A program made the position numbers and the translations under genes. The notes beneath the pieces were generated by a model. It was not told the origin of the DNA. It ran no database searches and saw only the letters and a list, made by a program, of their open reading frames with translations. Positions 12,801 through 21,849 of a stretch of 64,000 nucleotides of DNA are shown here, piece by piece. Position 1 is the first letter of the stretch. Every line of letters begins with the position of its first letter. The DNA is from Sternotherus odoratus (Eukaryota; Chordata; Testudines; Kinosternidae): contig JAVMKO010000006.1 in the NCBI GenBank assembly GCA_032164245.1, positions 104,487,310-104,551,309 on the forward strand, read 5' to 3'.

Positions 12801-15800
12801 TGAGCCAGCCAGTCCCCCAGGGAGGTGACAGCTCTGGAAAATACTTGAGGTCCGGCTTCCCCACTGTATGGAGAATTCCAGAGTCCTCTGTGCCAGAGTG
12901 ACAACCGCAGGATAAGATCATCTGAGAGATTTGTGTCCAGAATGTGACCTTCCCCACACACGTTGCTGTGGAGGTTCAATCCTCTCACCATCTCCATGCT
13001 CTCTCCCAGCATTGCCAAGTACAGTAAAACCTCGATTTAACGGACTTTGGATGCAACGGACAAAATTTTTAAGAAAGTCTGATGCATCCGAAATCCGTTT
13101 GTCGAGGGCTGGCTGTGGGCTCCCTGCTGCCGCTGGGGTTTCAGCTGCGGGCGGGCTGCCGCCCGGCTCCCAGCAGCAGGCGGGCTGGCTGGCGGGTCCC
13201 GGGAGCCAGGACCCGTGCGGGCTAACTGCCCGCTCCCTGCTACCACCGGGGTTTCAGCTGCGGGCGGGCTGCCACCCGGCTCCCAACAGTGAGTGGGATG
13301 GCTGGCAGGTCCCAGCAGCCGGGACCCGGGCGGGCTGGCTGGCTGACGGCTCCCGCACGGGTCCCAGCAGCCAGGACCCGGGCGGGCTGGCTGATGGCTC
13401 CCGGCTGCCGCCCGAGTCCCAGCAGCCGGGACCTGGGCGGGCTGGCTGACGGCTCCCGGCTGCCACCCGGGTCCCGGCAGCGGGCGGGCTGCCGATCTGC
13501 CTCCCTGACCCTGTGGTGGGCGGGCTGCTGCTCTGACAGCTCATTTTTTTATTATTATTATTAAATAACGGACTTTTGGATTTAACGGACACCCCCTCGC
13601 CCGAATTAGTCCGTTAAATGGAGGTTTTACTGTATGTGTGGGAGTGGGAGAGAGTCACGTACCTGCTCAAGGTGCTTCTGACATCCTAAAGGAGAGAGAG
13701 AGGAGAGAGAGAAGAGAGATTAACAAAAAATCTCAGTCCCACTTGACACACACTTGGGATTCCAGGAAAGGGATTTTGCAACTACAGGGAAAATCAGCCC
13801 TGCCCTGACCCCGGGACAATGGTTTCACTGAGCTAATGGTGCTTTTCAATCTCTAATATCAATGTGTCTGTGAGTCTGCAAAGAACAATTGTCATTCACA
13901 GGTCAGCAATGCACATGCCGAGTGACACTGAGATCTCTGACTGCTGGACCCCAGTGCCGGTAGTTCAGGAGCTGTCCTGACCCTGTGTTGGGAGTTGGGA
14001 TGTTTCTAGCTCAGTCTCACCTGCAGGAATTTACTCGCTGGTTTCTGACACGTCCACTCCAGCTCACTGATCTGCTCACTGAGACGGGAAATCTCCTCCG
14101 AGAGTCGGGTGATATTTTCATTCCCTATCTTCACTATCTCCTTGTCCAGCTCTGCCAGCCGGGCCAGCAGGAGTCGCTCTTGTTCCTGAAGGAACTGCCG
14201 GAGTTGGTGAAATTCAGACACAATCTTCTGCCTCTTGGTTTCTGTCCATTTCTATAAGAAATAAGGAAAGGGCTGGTCAGGAACATGGAGGGAGACTGGT
14301 GACCTTTCATACAGTCTTACAAGAGAGAGTTTCTTTACAATCTCTAACACATCTGTGTAGAGACCAGGATATGAGCCATCAGGACAACTGCTCAGATCTG
14401 TAGTGGGAAGTCAGGAATGAAAGCCAAAGTCAGAGCTGGAGTTAAAGTCAGGATCTCACCAAGCGTTGGGCCTATAGTCAAACTCAGGACTTATGCCAAA
14501 GACTGAGCCAGTTTCAGTGTCTGGAGTCACATGTGGGGTCAGGACTGGAGTCAGAGACAGTCAGCCACGTGAAGGGTCAAGCCACAGTCAGACAGCAGTA
14601 CTGCAGGTCAAACCTGACCCAGGGCCAAGCCAGAGTCAGGGGCCAGTCCAGCAGCAGACCAGGAGTTCACTCCGTTGTTTGGACAACTTCCCGTGACTCC
14701 TGCTGGTGTAATTCGTGCATCCAAACGTCTGCTCCAATCAGGAGCTTCCTAGGCAGGTCCTCTGGGGGGCCAGAGCTTCACTAGCCCCTCCCCTGCTGGC
14801 TCTGGAGAGCGGTTGGTTGTAATGAGAGTCTGTGTGGACTGAAGTTCAAAACCCACCATTCTTCACATCCTGACACGTGACTCTACATTGTGATCACAAG
14901 AGGGAGGATTTTCTTACAGCTTCCCATTGGGCCCCAATCTCTTGGGGCTGTCTCCAGGTCTACTGGGATATAGTCAGTGCAGTTTGGGAGATATTCTGTG
15001 AAAGCCACAAAGGGGTAGCAATTAACTCATTAATTAAAATGAGATGCCGCAGAAGACGCTTTTGTCCTGCTCCAGTGAGAGAACATTTGTGATATGCACA
15101 CATGTACACACCCACACCCACACATGCACAATATCGCATGATCATGGAGAAACACACACAAGGCCGCAGAGAAATGTACTAATAAACATCCCTCCCAGCT
15201 CCATGTCCGAGCAGGTGAAGAACAACAGGCACCTACCAGATATTCCCGGCTTCTCTTCTCTCCAGTCACTTTAAATCCCAGCAGCTTTTCTCTCTCTTCC
15301 CTCAGACTCTTCAAACTGACTTGTATTTTTTCCTGACAAACAGAAATGATTTGCAGGGTTTATTATGAGGGTTGTAGGGGGGTGGATGAGGTGTTTTTAC
15401 AGTCAGTCTTCCTAGATAGACTAGGTGGCTATGGCAATCTCTTCTGCTTGCCCAGCTCCTGTTGGTAAGAGAGTTACACACGACTCAGTTCTGGGGAACA
15501 TACTCTCTCCTGAGCTCTGTGGAAGCTTGAAAGCTTGTCGTTCACCCATAGAACCTGGCCATGAGCAGATATCACTTCACCTACCTTGTCACTCTAATAT
15601 CCCGGGACCAACACAGTTACAACAATATTGGGTACAACAGTGGGTCTTTCTAGAGGTAAGACACCAAGGAAATGAAACCTTCTTTATGGAAACTGGGTGT
15701 GTTTTGGATTCAGATTGTTTGCGGTTATTCCCTCCACTTTCTCCATCGAGCTGAATCAGTGGAAAACTGGTGTCCCATGGCCGTGAATCTATAAAACTGT

Positions 15801-16827
15801 AATTGAGAATATTTAACAAATAATTATACCAATCCCAGAAGCCACCGGACCAGCCATATCGACTGGGATGCTCAAATGAATCCAACTCCATTGACTTTCA
15901 GCCTTGTCCCCCTGGGGATTGGACTGGTTGGACAGCATTGATCGAAGGACTGAGGCAAACCCCATTAGATGTGTTGGTTTGTGTTAGGAACAGCTGGGGT
16001 TTGCCCTAGTGCTGTCCTAGCCCCTTTCCGTGGCAATGGCGTCTGGGTGGCTCCCCCAAAGTCCCCAGCAAAGATCCCAGAAGCGGTGGATTCTGGGAGA
16101 TTTCCAAAGGCTGCCAGGTGGGACCAATGGAGCCACTTTGGCGGATCCTTGCCCATGAACACACTAGAAGGGGTCAGACTGGCACATGGTCCATGCTGCC
16201 CAGGGGTTACTTTTGCTGAAGATAAGTCTAATCCCAGTGGTATGTGGCTTGGACCTGAGCTGTCTGGGGTCCTTGTGGGTGTGAACTCAAGGTGCTTGGG
16301 ATCCCCACAGTGTTCAGCCCAGTGATCTCCTCTAGTCCAGACAGTTACACCATTAACCTGAAATTAACATCCAAAGTTATTACCCATTACACTAGATAGA
16401 AATACTGTACCTTGTACTCCTGAGCAGCTTCCTGTATGGGAACCACCCTGTGAGCGCGGTGAGCCCGGGATAAGGTGCATATCACACAGATGGGGGTTTG
16501 ATCCTCTTCACAGAACAGTATCAGAGCTTGTCGGTGTTCCCCGCACACCCTCTCCTCTCCTCCTTTCTTTGCTGCCTGTAAACTCAGCCGTTTGGCGATT
16601 TCTAGGACATTTGCCAGCTGCCTGTTGGGCCTGAGGTTTCTCTGGTGCACAGTTTTTCCGCACTGAGGGCAGGAGGCGGCTGTAGCAGATCCCTCCCAGA
16701 ACTGGCTGATGCAGGCTCGGCAGAAATTGTGCCCACACTCCAGCGTGACGGGTTGTGTGAAATACTCCAGACAGATGGGACATGTCAATTCCTCCTGGAG
16801 ACTTTCCACGGGGCTCTCTGCAGCCAT
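371..16827 (-). CDS. TRIM-CARD-CARD gene (RING, B-box 2, coiled coil, two CARDs), 8 exons
   Basis: Predicted E3 ubiquitin ligase of the TRIM family whose C-terminus is two CARDs instead of B30.2/SPRY. Exons on the minus strand are 16827-16411, 15332-15237, 14251-14021, 13685-13663, 12329-12214, 9377-9318, 1860-1627 and 837-371. Each junction has AG acceptor and GT donor, phases match throughout, and the total of 1644 nt is a multiple of three (547 residues plus stop). The first six exons have the 96, 231 and 23 nt lengths usual for TRIM genes. The hinge exon and both CARD exons all start and end in phase 1, so the join is frame-neutral. No B30.2 domain is visible between 1 and 9300. The alternative is two genes: a TRIM gene that lost its last exon and a separate CARD gene lacking its start. 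Domain calls are firm; the 7.4 kb splice from hinge to CARD 1 is inferred. Confidence 0.66.
1627..1860 (-). CDS. TRIM-CARD exon 7: CARD 1
   Basis: A 234-nt exon (78 codons, phase 1 to 1) between cctcctcag and gtaaat. It encodes a CARD of the ASC/NLRP1/CARD8 type: EKHFSDGH at the start, then [36 protein letters not shown] and a closing LVEELK. Helices 2 to 6 align easily with the CARDs of genes A and B. The first helix is poor: five residues are missing and the usual QLIQRV heptad is replaced by QQTQLLYR. No stop interrupts it, and no long frame starts with an in-frame ATG, so it is easily missed. Confidence 0.82.
2028..2337. mobile_element. hAT-type non-autonomous element with nested CR1 tail
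   Basis: The element begins CAGGGGTTCTCAAAC and ends GTTTGGGAACCGCTG, an inverted repeat typical of hAT-Charlie elements. It is flanked by a perfect 8-bp duplication CCCTAAAG (2020-2027 and 2338-2345). Bases about 2078-2168 are a CR1 3' end in plus orientation, inserted later. Confidence 0.85.
2346..3500. other. Intronic sequence of the TRIM-CARD gene
   Basis: No coding feature is recognised. About 3308-3440 matches a phrase repeated elsewhere in the window (gaagaagagctc, gttggtccaat, ctctaat), also near 15575, 54550 and 55645, so it is an interspersed repeat of unknown class. Confidence 0.4.
3502..4600. mobile_element. DNA-transposon-like repeat with GC-rich interior
   Basis: The left end agggtgagcagacgtcccg and right end gatctggtcaccct are the inverted ends of a short repeat seen complete at 10085-10210. 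Here they are about 1.1 kb apart, with poly-G/poly-C-rich sequence between. Long open frames in this interior come from base composition and are not genes. Confidence 0.5.
4606..5960 (-). mobile_element. CR1 LINE fragment (endonuclease and start of reverse transcriptase)
   Basis: Two minus-strand frames carry CR1 ORF2 protein: 5879-5411 has endonuclease sequence ([31 protein letters not shown]) and 5417-4641 has the linker to reverse transcriptase ([43 protein letters not shown]). The frames are broken and the rest of the reverse transcriptase is absent. It lies in the large intron of the TRIM-CARD gene. Confidence 0.9.
6107..6598. mobile_element. hAT-type non-autonomous element
   Basis: Ends are CAGGGGTTCTCAAAC and TTTGAGAACCGCTG. 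The flanking 8 bases (atctaccc and ctctacac) match at 6 of 8, as expected for an older insertion. Confidence 0.65.
6600..7140. repeat. Interspersed repeat, class unknown
   Basis: About 6617-6790 (ttgtacaaagcatgg, gttactgaaatatg) resembles segments near 38440-38590, 51120-51300 and 58070-58290. This suggests one dispersed family, perhaps an LTR. No gene is seen. Confidence 0.4.
7150..7640 (+). pseudogene. C2H2 zinc-finger array, broken
   Basis: About six C2H2 fingers are readable, with linkers such as [16 protein letters not shown] and [16 protein letters not shown]. Stops and frame changes occur in the first finger (near 7207), after TQIKSH (7552) and near 7622, so no continuous array can be made. 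A decayed extension runs to about 7860. It sits antisense in the TRIM-CARD intron between the hinge and CARD 1 exons. I see no KRAB or SCAN exon. It is probably a retrocopy or a remnant of a neighbouring zinc-finger gene. Confidence 0.85.
7870..8686. other. Intronic sequence, no gene seen
   Basis: Moderately GC-rich sequence without recognisable protein similarity or splice-bounded conserved exon. Short open frames on both strands look like composition effects. Confidence 0.35.
8687..8940 (-). mobile_element. CR1 3' end
   Basis: This is the reverse complement of the CR1 3' tail, recognised by ggaccaatccccaactaaatc, aggacctctggaggtcatc and tagtgaaaaagtttttcct. It is truncated at its 5' side. 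Confidence 0.9.
9318..9377 (-). CDS. TRIM-CARD exon 6: short hinge exon
   Basis: A 60-nt exon (20 codons, phase 1 to 1) containing [14 protein letters not shown]. Related TRIM genes carry a similar hinge exon just before the B30.2 exon, so this marks where B30.2 should follow. The donor is CAGG|gtgagt. No B30.2 exon is found downstream; the next phase-1 coding exon on this strand is CARD 1. Confidence 0.78.
9380..10084. other. Intronic sequence, no gene seen
   Basis: AT-rich in its second half. The last part (about 10036-10078) is a short minus-strand piece of the repeat also found at 51305-51420 (gctacaagtattcctcgctttc). Confidence 0.35.
10085..10210. mobile_element. Short inverted-repeat DNA element (about 126 bp)
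   Basis: It starts tagggtgaccagacagc and ends catctggtcaccctat, giving inverted ends with a possible TA target duplication. Related copies lie at 3502-4600, 18076-18145 (fragment) and 36165-36290. Confidence 0.7.
10285..10360. repeat. (TG)n/(GA)n microsatellite
   Basis: Alternating runs of TG and GA over about 75 bases. Confidence 0.95.
10361..10972. other. Intronic sequence, no gene seen
   Basis: No recognised coding or repeat feature. A plus-strand open frame of 137 codons here lacks any known motif. Confidence 0.35.
10981..11922. mobile_element. GC-rich hAT-like element, copy 1 (942 bp)
   Basis: The element begins CAGGGCCGGCGACAG and ends with the complementary CGCCAGCCCTG. A perfect 8-bp duplication GTTCTGTG flanks it (10973-10980 and 11923-11930). 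The left half is C-rich repeat sequence. The right part (about 11470-11870) is CpG-rich and shared with copy 3. On the minus strand it reads like an exon ending CACCAAG|gtaagg at 11584. No transposase is encoded. It lies in the TRIM-CARD intron between exons 6 and 5. Confidence 0.88.
12214..12329 (-). CDS. TRIM-CARD exon 5: linker after coiled coil
   Basis: A 116-nt exon read in phase 2 to 1. It starts [20 protein letters not shown] and ends ETLGKFK, a sequence typical of the segment between coiled coil and B30.2 in TRIM proteins. Acceptor ctctccag and donor gtacct flank it. Confidence 0.88.
12330..13019. other. Intronic sequence, no gene seen
   Basis: Unrecognised sequence between TRIM-CARD exon 5 and the Tigger-like element. 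Confidence 0.35.
13022..13632. mobile_element. Tigger/pogo-like non-autonomous element with GC-rich minisatellite core
   Basis: Ends CAGTAAAACCTCGATTTAAC and the complementary GTTAAATGGAGGTTTTACTG lie between TA dinucleotides (13020-13021 and 13633-13634), as in Tigger/pogo elements. The core (about 13085-13540) consists of imperfect GC-rich repeats of about 50-60 bp built from phrases such as cagcagccgggacccgggcgg. A related copy is at 58545-59263. Confidence 0.8.
13663..13685 (-). CDS. TRIM-CARD exon 4: 23-nt microexon
   Basis: A 23-nt exon (DVRSTLSR minus its last base) follows ctctttag and precedes gtacgt. TRIM genes of this class nearly always have a 23-nt exon at this point. It shifts the phase from 0 to 2, which exon 5 then accepts. 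It is too short to be seen as an open frame. A Tigger-like element ends only 30 bases beyond its donor. Confidence 0.85.
14021..14251 (-). CDS. TRIM-CARD exon 3: main coiled coil
   Basis: A 231-nt exon (77 codons, phase 0 to 0), the standard size for the TRIM coiled-coil exon. It contains [19 protein letters not shown] followed by leucine/isoleucine heptads such as [17 protein letters not shown]. Donor CTGCAG|gtgaga and acceptor ttatag are both good. Confidence 0.92.
14400..14700. repeat. Degenerate AGTCAGG-rich sequence
   Basis: Short words such as agtcag, ggagtca and gccagagtcagg recur irregularly. It lies in the intron between TRIM-CARD exons 3 and 2 and shows no coding sign. Confidence 0.4.
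15237..15332 (-). CDS. TRIM-CARD exon 2: start of coiled coil
   Basis: A 96-nt exon (32 codons, phase 0 to 0) reading [19 protein letters not shown] and ending SREYL. The length and position are those of the second exon of most TRIM genes. Charged heptads show the start of the coiled coil through which TRIM proteins form antiparallel dimers. Confidence 0.9.
15340..16400. other. Intron 1 of the TRIM-CARD gene
   Basis: No gene is seen. About 15575-15645 (cacctaccttgtcactctaatatcccgggaccaacac) belongs to the interspersed repeat also present near 3400 and 54600. Confidence 0.4.
16411..16827 (-). CDS. TRIM-CARD exon 1: RING finger and B-box 2
   Basis: The exon encodes 139 residues from an ATG in strong context (GCC before and G after). 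The reading frame continues upstream but has no better ATG there, so this start is chosen. Residues about 16-60 form a complete C3HC4 RING beginning TCPICLEYF, with [11 protein letters not shown] in the middle and SCPQCGK at the end, as expected for an E2-binding ubiquitin ligase. Residues about 93-134 form a B-box 2 ([17 protein letters not shown], then two HxxH-type histidines). All zinc ligands are present. The donor after QEYK is in phase 0. The sequence resembles the TRIM7/TRIM39/TRIM27 group. Confidence 0.93.
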
Positions 16828-16969
16828 GGCTCCCCCTGGGTAGAGGAACAGGGTTAGTTTCACTTTCCTGAGCTCACCCTCTGCCCCGCCTGCAGCAGCG
16901 AGGGGTGTTTCCCTCCCTGGAACTGACTCAGGCTGTTTGCTGAGCAGGAAGGACCCGACCGATTTCACC

Positions 16970-18339
16970 CCTGGAGGCTTTAGTGAAAAAATGTAGCACT
17001 AGGGCTCCAGTCCTGTGATCAGCCCCTGTGCTGGTGGGGAGGGTCACTGAGGGGTCCCCTGTGAGGATGGGCCTGCAGGGGCAGGAGCTGTGTGTCTAAG
17101 GCGGGAGAGTCAGGCTCCGCAGAATTGTTTTTTATACTGTAAAATTGTGCTAGAAAATGTTTATTTTAATCATTTTTTATATTGATTGATTTAACTTTCA
17201 CAGTCACACAACACTCTGGGTTTGAAGCATTTCATTCCCGCTACGATGTTCATGGTTGTGGGAAATGATGGTCAGACAATATTTGTTCAGACCAGAACTA
17301 TTTAATGACACTGAGATTCAAAAAGTTAATGCTTTATAACGTTACAATGGTCTGTGAGCAGGTAAATCTCCTCCCTCCCCCAGCAGAGCCCCCAGGGCAG
17401 TAACCGGCACCTCTGCCCCCCCGGACTGAGGCTGAGAGTCCATCTGATGGTGGCTCAGGGACCTGTGGAACATACGTGGACTGAGTCTCATTGTACGTTG
17501 CTGTTTATACTGGTCAAGGATCCGTCCCATGACTTCAAGCAGCAGAGGTGCTGACCCCATGGGTGCTCTGGAGCTTAAACCCCCATGGAACAAATATAGG
17601 GGGAACTCAGCACCCACCAGCCACAGCTGTTCTGTGGGGCTGCCAATGAGCTGTTTGGTGTCTGGGGGAGGTGCCTGGGGAGGGCACAGAGAGGTTGAAG
17701 CAGGGGCAGGAAGAGGCAGACAGAAGGCAAGGCCTTAGGGGAGGAGGCGGAGTGTGGTTGGGAAGAGGCAGAGTGAGGGTGGTGCCTTATGGGAGGGGCA
17801 GAGTGGCGGCGGGGCCTTGGGCAGAGTGGGGGTGGAGCACCCCCGGGGAAAATTAAAAGTCAGTGCCTATGGTAAGCAGAGACCTAGCAGTGAAAGGCCC
17901 AAATAATATCCCCAGTGTCTCCAGACAGCCAACACCCCAGGGCCCACCCTCTACTCCAGGATCCAGCCCAGGGACCCTAATGGCAGCAGGTGTTGGTAGC
18001 TGACCTTCCACTGCCAGAGTTGCTACATTTCCCTGGGCCACATCCCCACAGGTCTCCTGCTTCTCCCGTCTTCATTATTACCCCCTACCCCCTGTCCTGA
18101 TTTTATACACTTGCTCTCTGGTCACCCTAGGTCACCCTATCAGCCACCCTCCCCACTCTGACTTCAGAGCTGGGTGGCTCATGTCCCGCCCCCCCCCCCC
18201 CCAATACATTCTGCCTACCTCACAGGATAAACGCATTAAAGATAGCAAGGTGCTCAGATTCAGTGGTTTTGTGAAGTTTGTGAATTCAATGTATTTGTGA
18301 ATACAACAGCTTTTGTATTCCAGGGCACCTCATCTTGGA
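16970..18339. other. Region upstream of the TRIM-CARD gene
   Basis: This is the start of the divergent interval between the TRIM-CARD start (16827) and gene A (21850). I see no gene and no clear TATA or CpG-island promoter. A fragment of the agggtgacc repeat lies at about 18076-18145, and a poly-C run near 18187-18202. Confidence 0.35.
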
Positions 18340-19880
18340 ATCATAGAATATCAGGGTTGACAGGGACCTTAGGAGATCATCTAGTCCAACCCCCTGCTCA
18401 AAGCAGGACCAACCCCAACTAAATCATCCCAGCCAGGGCTTTGTCAAGCCAGCTCCCCCCCTCCCCTCCCTCCCGCCACTTTCAGGTAGTTGAAGGCTGC
18501 TATTGCATCGCCCCTCACTCGTCTCTTCTGTAGACTAAACAAGCCCAGTTCCCTCAGCCTCTCCTCATAAGTCATGTGCCCCAGACCCCTGATCATTTTT
18601 GTTGCCCTCTGCTAGACTCTCTCCAATTTGTCCACATCCTTTCTGTAGTGGGGGGTCCAGAACTGGATGCAATCCTCCAGGTGAGGCCTCACCAGTGCCA
18701 AACAGAGGGAATAATCACGTCCCTCGATCTGCTGGCAATGCTCCTACTAATGCAGCTAATATGCCGTTAGCCTTCTTGGAACAAGGGCACACTGTTGACT
18801 CATATCCAGCTTCTCATCCACTGTAACCCCTGGGTCCTTTGCTGCAGAACTGCTGCCTAGCCATTCAGTCCCTAGTCTGTAGCAGTGCATGGGATTCTTC
18901 CATCCTAAGTGCAGGACTCTGCACTTGTCCTTGTTGAACCTCATCAGATTTCTTTTGGCCCAATCCTCCAATTTGTCTAGGTCACTCTGGACCCTGTCCC
19001 TACCCTCCAGCATATCTGCCTCTCCACCCATCTTAGTGTCATCTGTGAATCTGCAGAGGGTGTAATCCAGGTGTGGGCAAACTATGACCCGTGGCCCACA
19101 TCCGGCCCCTGGGCCCGTCCTGCCTGGCCCTTGAGTTCCCAGCCAGGAGGCTTCGACCAGCCCTTCCCCCCCTCCCCTCACAGCCTCAGTGTGCCGCGCG
19201 GGCAGTGCTCTGGCCCGCAGCTCCTGCCACGCAGCGGGGCTGGCTCTGGTGGGGCCTGAGCTCCTGCCGCTCTGAGCAGCGTGGTAAAGGGGCGGGGCTG
19301 TGCACTCCTGCGGGGCAGCGTGTCTCTGGCGGGCCATGTGGCTGCTTGACACACTGCTCTGAGTGGCACGGTAAGGGGGCTGGGGCCAGGGTTGGATAAG
19401 GGGCAGGGGTTTCTGTGGGGCAGTCAGGGGACAGGGAGAAGGGGGTGGTTGCATGGGGAAGAGGTTCAGGGGGGCAGTTAGGGGACAGGAAATGGGGAGA
19501 GGGGTTGGAGACGCATGGGAGTCCCGGGGTGGGGGTGTGGATTGGGGTCGGGGCAGTCAGGAGACAGGGAGCAGGGGGGGATTGGTAGGGGGTGAGGTCC
19601 TGAGGGGCAGTTAGGGTGTGGGTCTTGGGAGGGGGCAGACAAGGAGCAGGGAGGGTTGGGGGTTCTAAGGGGGTGGGAAGTGGTAAGGGTCAGATACGGG
19701 CGGGGCTAGGCTATTTGGGGAAGCACAGCCTTCCCTACCTGGCCCTCCATACAATTTTGCAACCCCGATGTGGCCCTCGGGCCAAAAAGTTTGCCCACCC
19801 CTAATATAATCCAGCCCATTATCCAGCTCATTAATAAAGATGGATTGTTCTGCCCATGGGCTATTGTGAGACACCCGTGA
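18340..19880 (-). mobile_element. CR1 3' part (end of ORF2 and 3' UTR), interrupted by a hAT element
   Basis: The 3' UTR starts near 18340. The end of ORF2 is readable at about 19065-18775 on the minus strand ([33 protein letters not shown]). The hAT insertion at 19069-19802 splits it, and CR1 sequence resumes to about 19880. Confidence 0.85.
19069..19802. mobile_element. hAT-type element inside CR1
   Basis: It begins caggtgtgggcaaactatgac and ends aaaagtttgcccaccccta, inverted ends of the GGGTGGGCAAACT hAT group. The flanking 8-mers gtgtaatc and atataatc match at 6 of 8. The interior is G-rich and encodes no transposase. Confidence 0.75.
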
Positions 19881-20290
19881 CATTCCATGCTGCCGTAAGA
19901 AATATCTTAGAAATGGAAGGATTGTTGCAAACTGTAGACGAGCCCTTCACTGCTCGTTGCAGAAATGAGCTGAGACCACGCAGTTTCCAACACCAATGCC
20001 TCTTTTATTGCCCCACCCCATATACAGTTATATACACAAGTACTCTTACTTAGCTTCTTGAAGGACAGCTAGCTAGGACCATCAGCCAGTTGCTTCTCCC
20101 TTTCCTGTTCCCCCCTGTGCACGTCCTTCCTTCCAGCTTTATCCTTCTGGCCTGGAAAGTGCACAGATGTTTTGCCTTAAGCCCTTCTTGCTAAGGGCCA
20201 CACCCTGCCTGCTCCAATTAACTCCCCTGGCTGGGGCCTGAGCTAGCAGGAGCTGAGCTAATGGGCTGGCTCAGAGCTTCTTTGCCCGCA
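19881..20290. other. Intergenic sequence, no gene seen
   Basis: Unrecognised, possibly part of an older repeat because it contains a reversed polyadenylation-like stretch near 20004. Confidence 0.3.
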
Positions 20291-20399
20291 CCCTGTTACA
20301 CAAACAGAAAAAAATCACCCAGTATTCATGGTAGTGAGCGAATTGAAAGGGAATGGGAAAGGTTGGTGCAGTTTTCACTGCATTGCTGCAAAGCGTAGG

Positions 20400-21375
20400 G
20401 CTTGAAACACAACCCTTCAAGGTCTTTAATCAGAAAGAGGGGACGGTATCTCGGAGTCAGACGCGGTGCAGGAGATAGATCTGTTGCTCACGAAGGAATA
20501 AAATATACAATCAGCCTCCCCACGCCAGTAGACACCAAATCATTGCAGTCATTCTTGGGTCTCGCTGATTTCGGCGGGGAAATTATGGCAGGGTGTGCAG
20601 AGAAGGCGGGACCCTTATATAAAGCACTTAAAAGATCACAGTGAACGTGGATAGAGGAAACAACAAGGGCATGAGAATGTTTAAAAAAGGGGCTAATGGA
20701 AATGCCTACCCAGGCCGCCCTGTGGGGAAATAAAGCTCTCCTTTGCCTGCAGGTTGAAATAAACAATATGCACCTGCTGTATCTATAATAACACCACAAT
20801 GTCCTAGTGAGTTATGTATCAATTAAGCTAGCTAGTCTCAAGGCCCACGGAAACAAAGTAGATAAGCAGGCGGATGGGAATTTAAAGGGAGTAAGAGAAT
20901 ATAAAAGCCAGATGGCCCAATTAAGGCAAGAATGCTTGAGAACGGCAATTCCTTTTCTGCTCAAGGTTGGCTTTTCCTTTGATTAGTTACAAAAGAGTTG
21001 ATCTATATGAAGCATAGGAAATTAACAATTTATACTGCACTATATGTTTACGCCACAAGCTGGTGCTAGAGCTCCATGCTTAAGTATAAGAATCGGAAGT
21101 GTCCATATATAAAGTAAGGTGCTTGCTCTAATGTAATTGGTAGATGTTAGTGTGATGTATAGGGAAATGTTGGCTCTATAAATATCATTGTATTATGCTA
21201 CACGGGACTGACTCTTTGTTTTGAATTGTCAGTCTTTCAGCGCGCTGAAATAAATAGCCTAAGTTCCTTAACCCTTACCCTGCCGTTTAGTCTGTGGATA
21301 TTCGGAGCAACGCGGCTAGACGGAACTTTTCTTTCTTCGGAGTGAGGACTCTGTTAAGTCCTCTTACCACAGCCC
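20400..21375 (+). mobile_element. Endogenous retrovirus remnant (pol fragment and LTR-like end)
   Basis: A short frame at 20497-20644 has the reverse-transcriptase phrase LQSFLGLADF and a following PLYKALK, as in retroviral pol. Broken RNase H-like sequence (KAHGNKVDKQAD) follows near 20840-20876. About 20940-21375 looks like an LTR, with an AATAAA near 21250. The copy is heavily decayed, with stops throughout, and encodes nothing intact. Confidence 0.65.
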
Positions 21376-21849
21376 CAAATAACGTGTTCCCCATTGTGCT
21401 GTATCGAGGAAAGACCTGAGGCACGGAGCAGAGCTGGGACAGTTCTGGAAAGCAATCTGGGTGCTGTAAGAACCCAAAATATCAGTATGAGATCTGAGCT
21501 TAACTGGTCAGGAACAATTCTATCAATCTAGGGAGGCGGGTTTACCCCTGTGTGGGGCAGTGGGTCCAGTTCCTCTCCTGGAGGTGGATTACCAGGAGCG
21601 CCGGGAGAGATCTCCCAGATCAAGGCCTGTGCAAAGGGGGCTGTGATCTTCCGCCCCGGCTGGTGGCAGGAGGAGGGGCTGGCGGGAGCAGAGCAGAACC
21701 ATCAGGCTGCGGTGCGGGAAGCAGAGAGAGGAACAGGCCGGAGGACGGGGCATGTGGCAACGGGGTTGGTTAATGTGGAGCAATCACTTCCAGCGCTGCC
21801 TGTTGCAGCTTCCTGATTCTGTCTCTGCGCCGACGGGGCGGCAGGCGGC
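21376..21849 (+). promoter_or_regulatory. Sequence just upstream of gene A; 5' UTR and possible promoter
   Basis: It becomes GC-rich towards the ATG. No TATA box or defined factor site can be assigned. The preceding LTR-like end (to about 21375) could supply a promoter, but this is only positional inference. Confidence 0.3.

Noticed and set aside
16828..16968. An N-terminal extension of the TRIM protein upstream of 16827
   Set aside because: The extended frame has no ATG upstream in view; its first codon is GTG. The ATG at 16827 has a strong context and a normal TRIM start.
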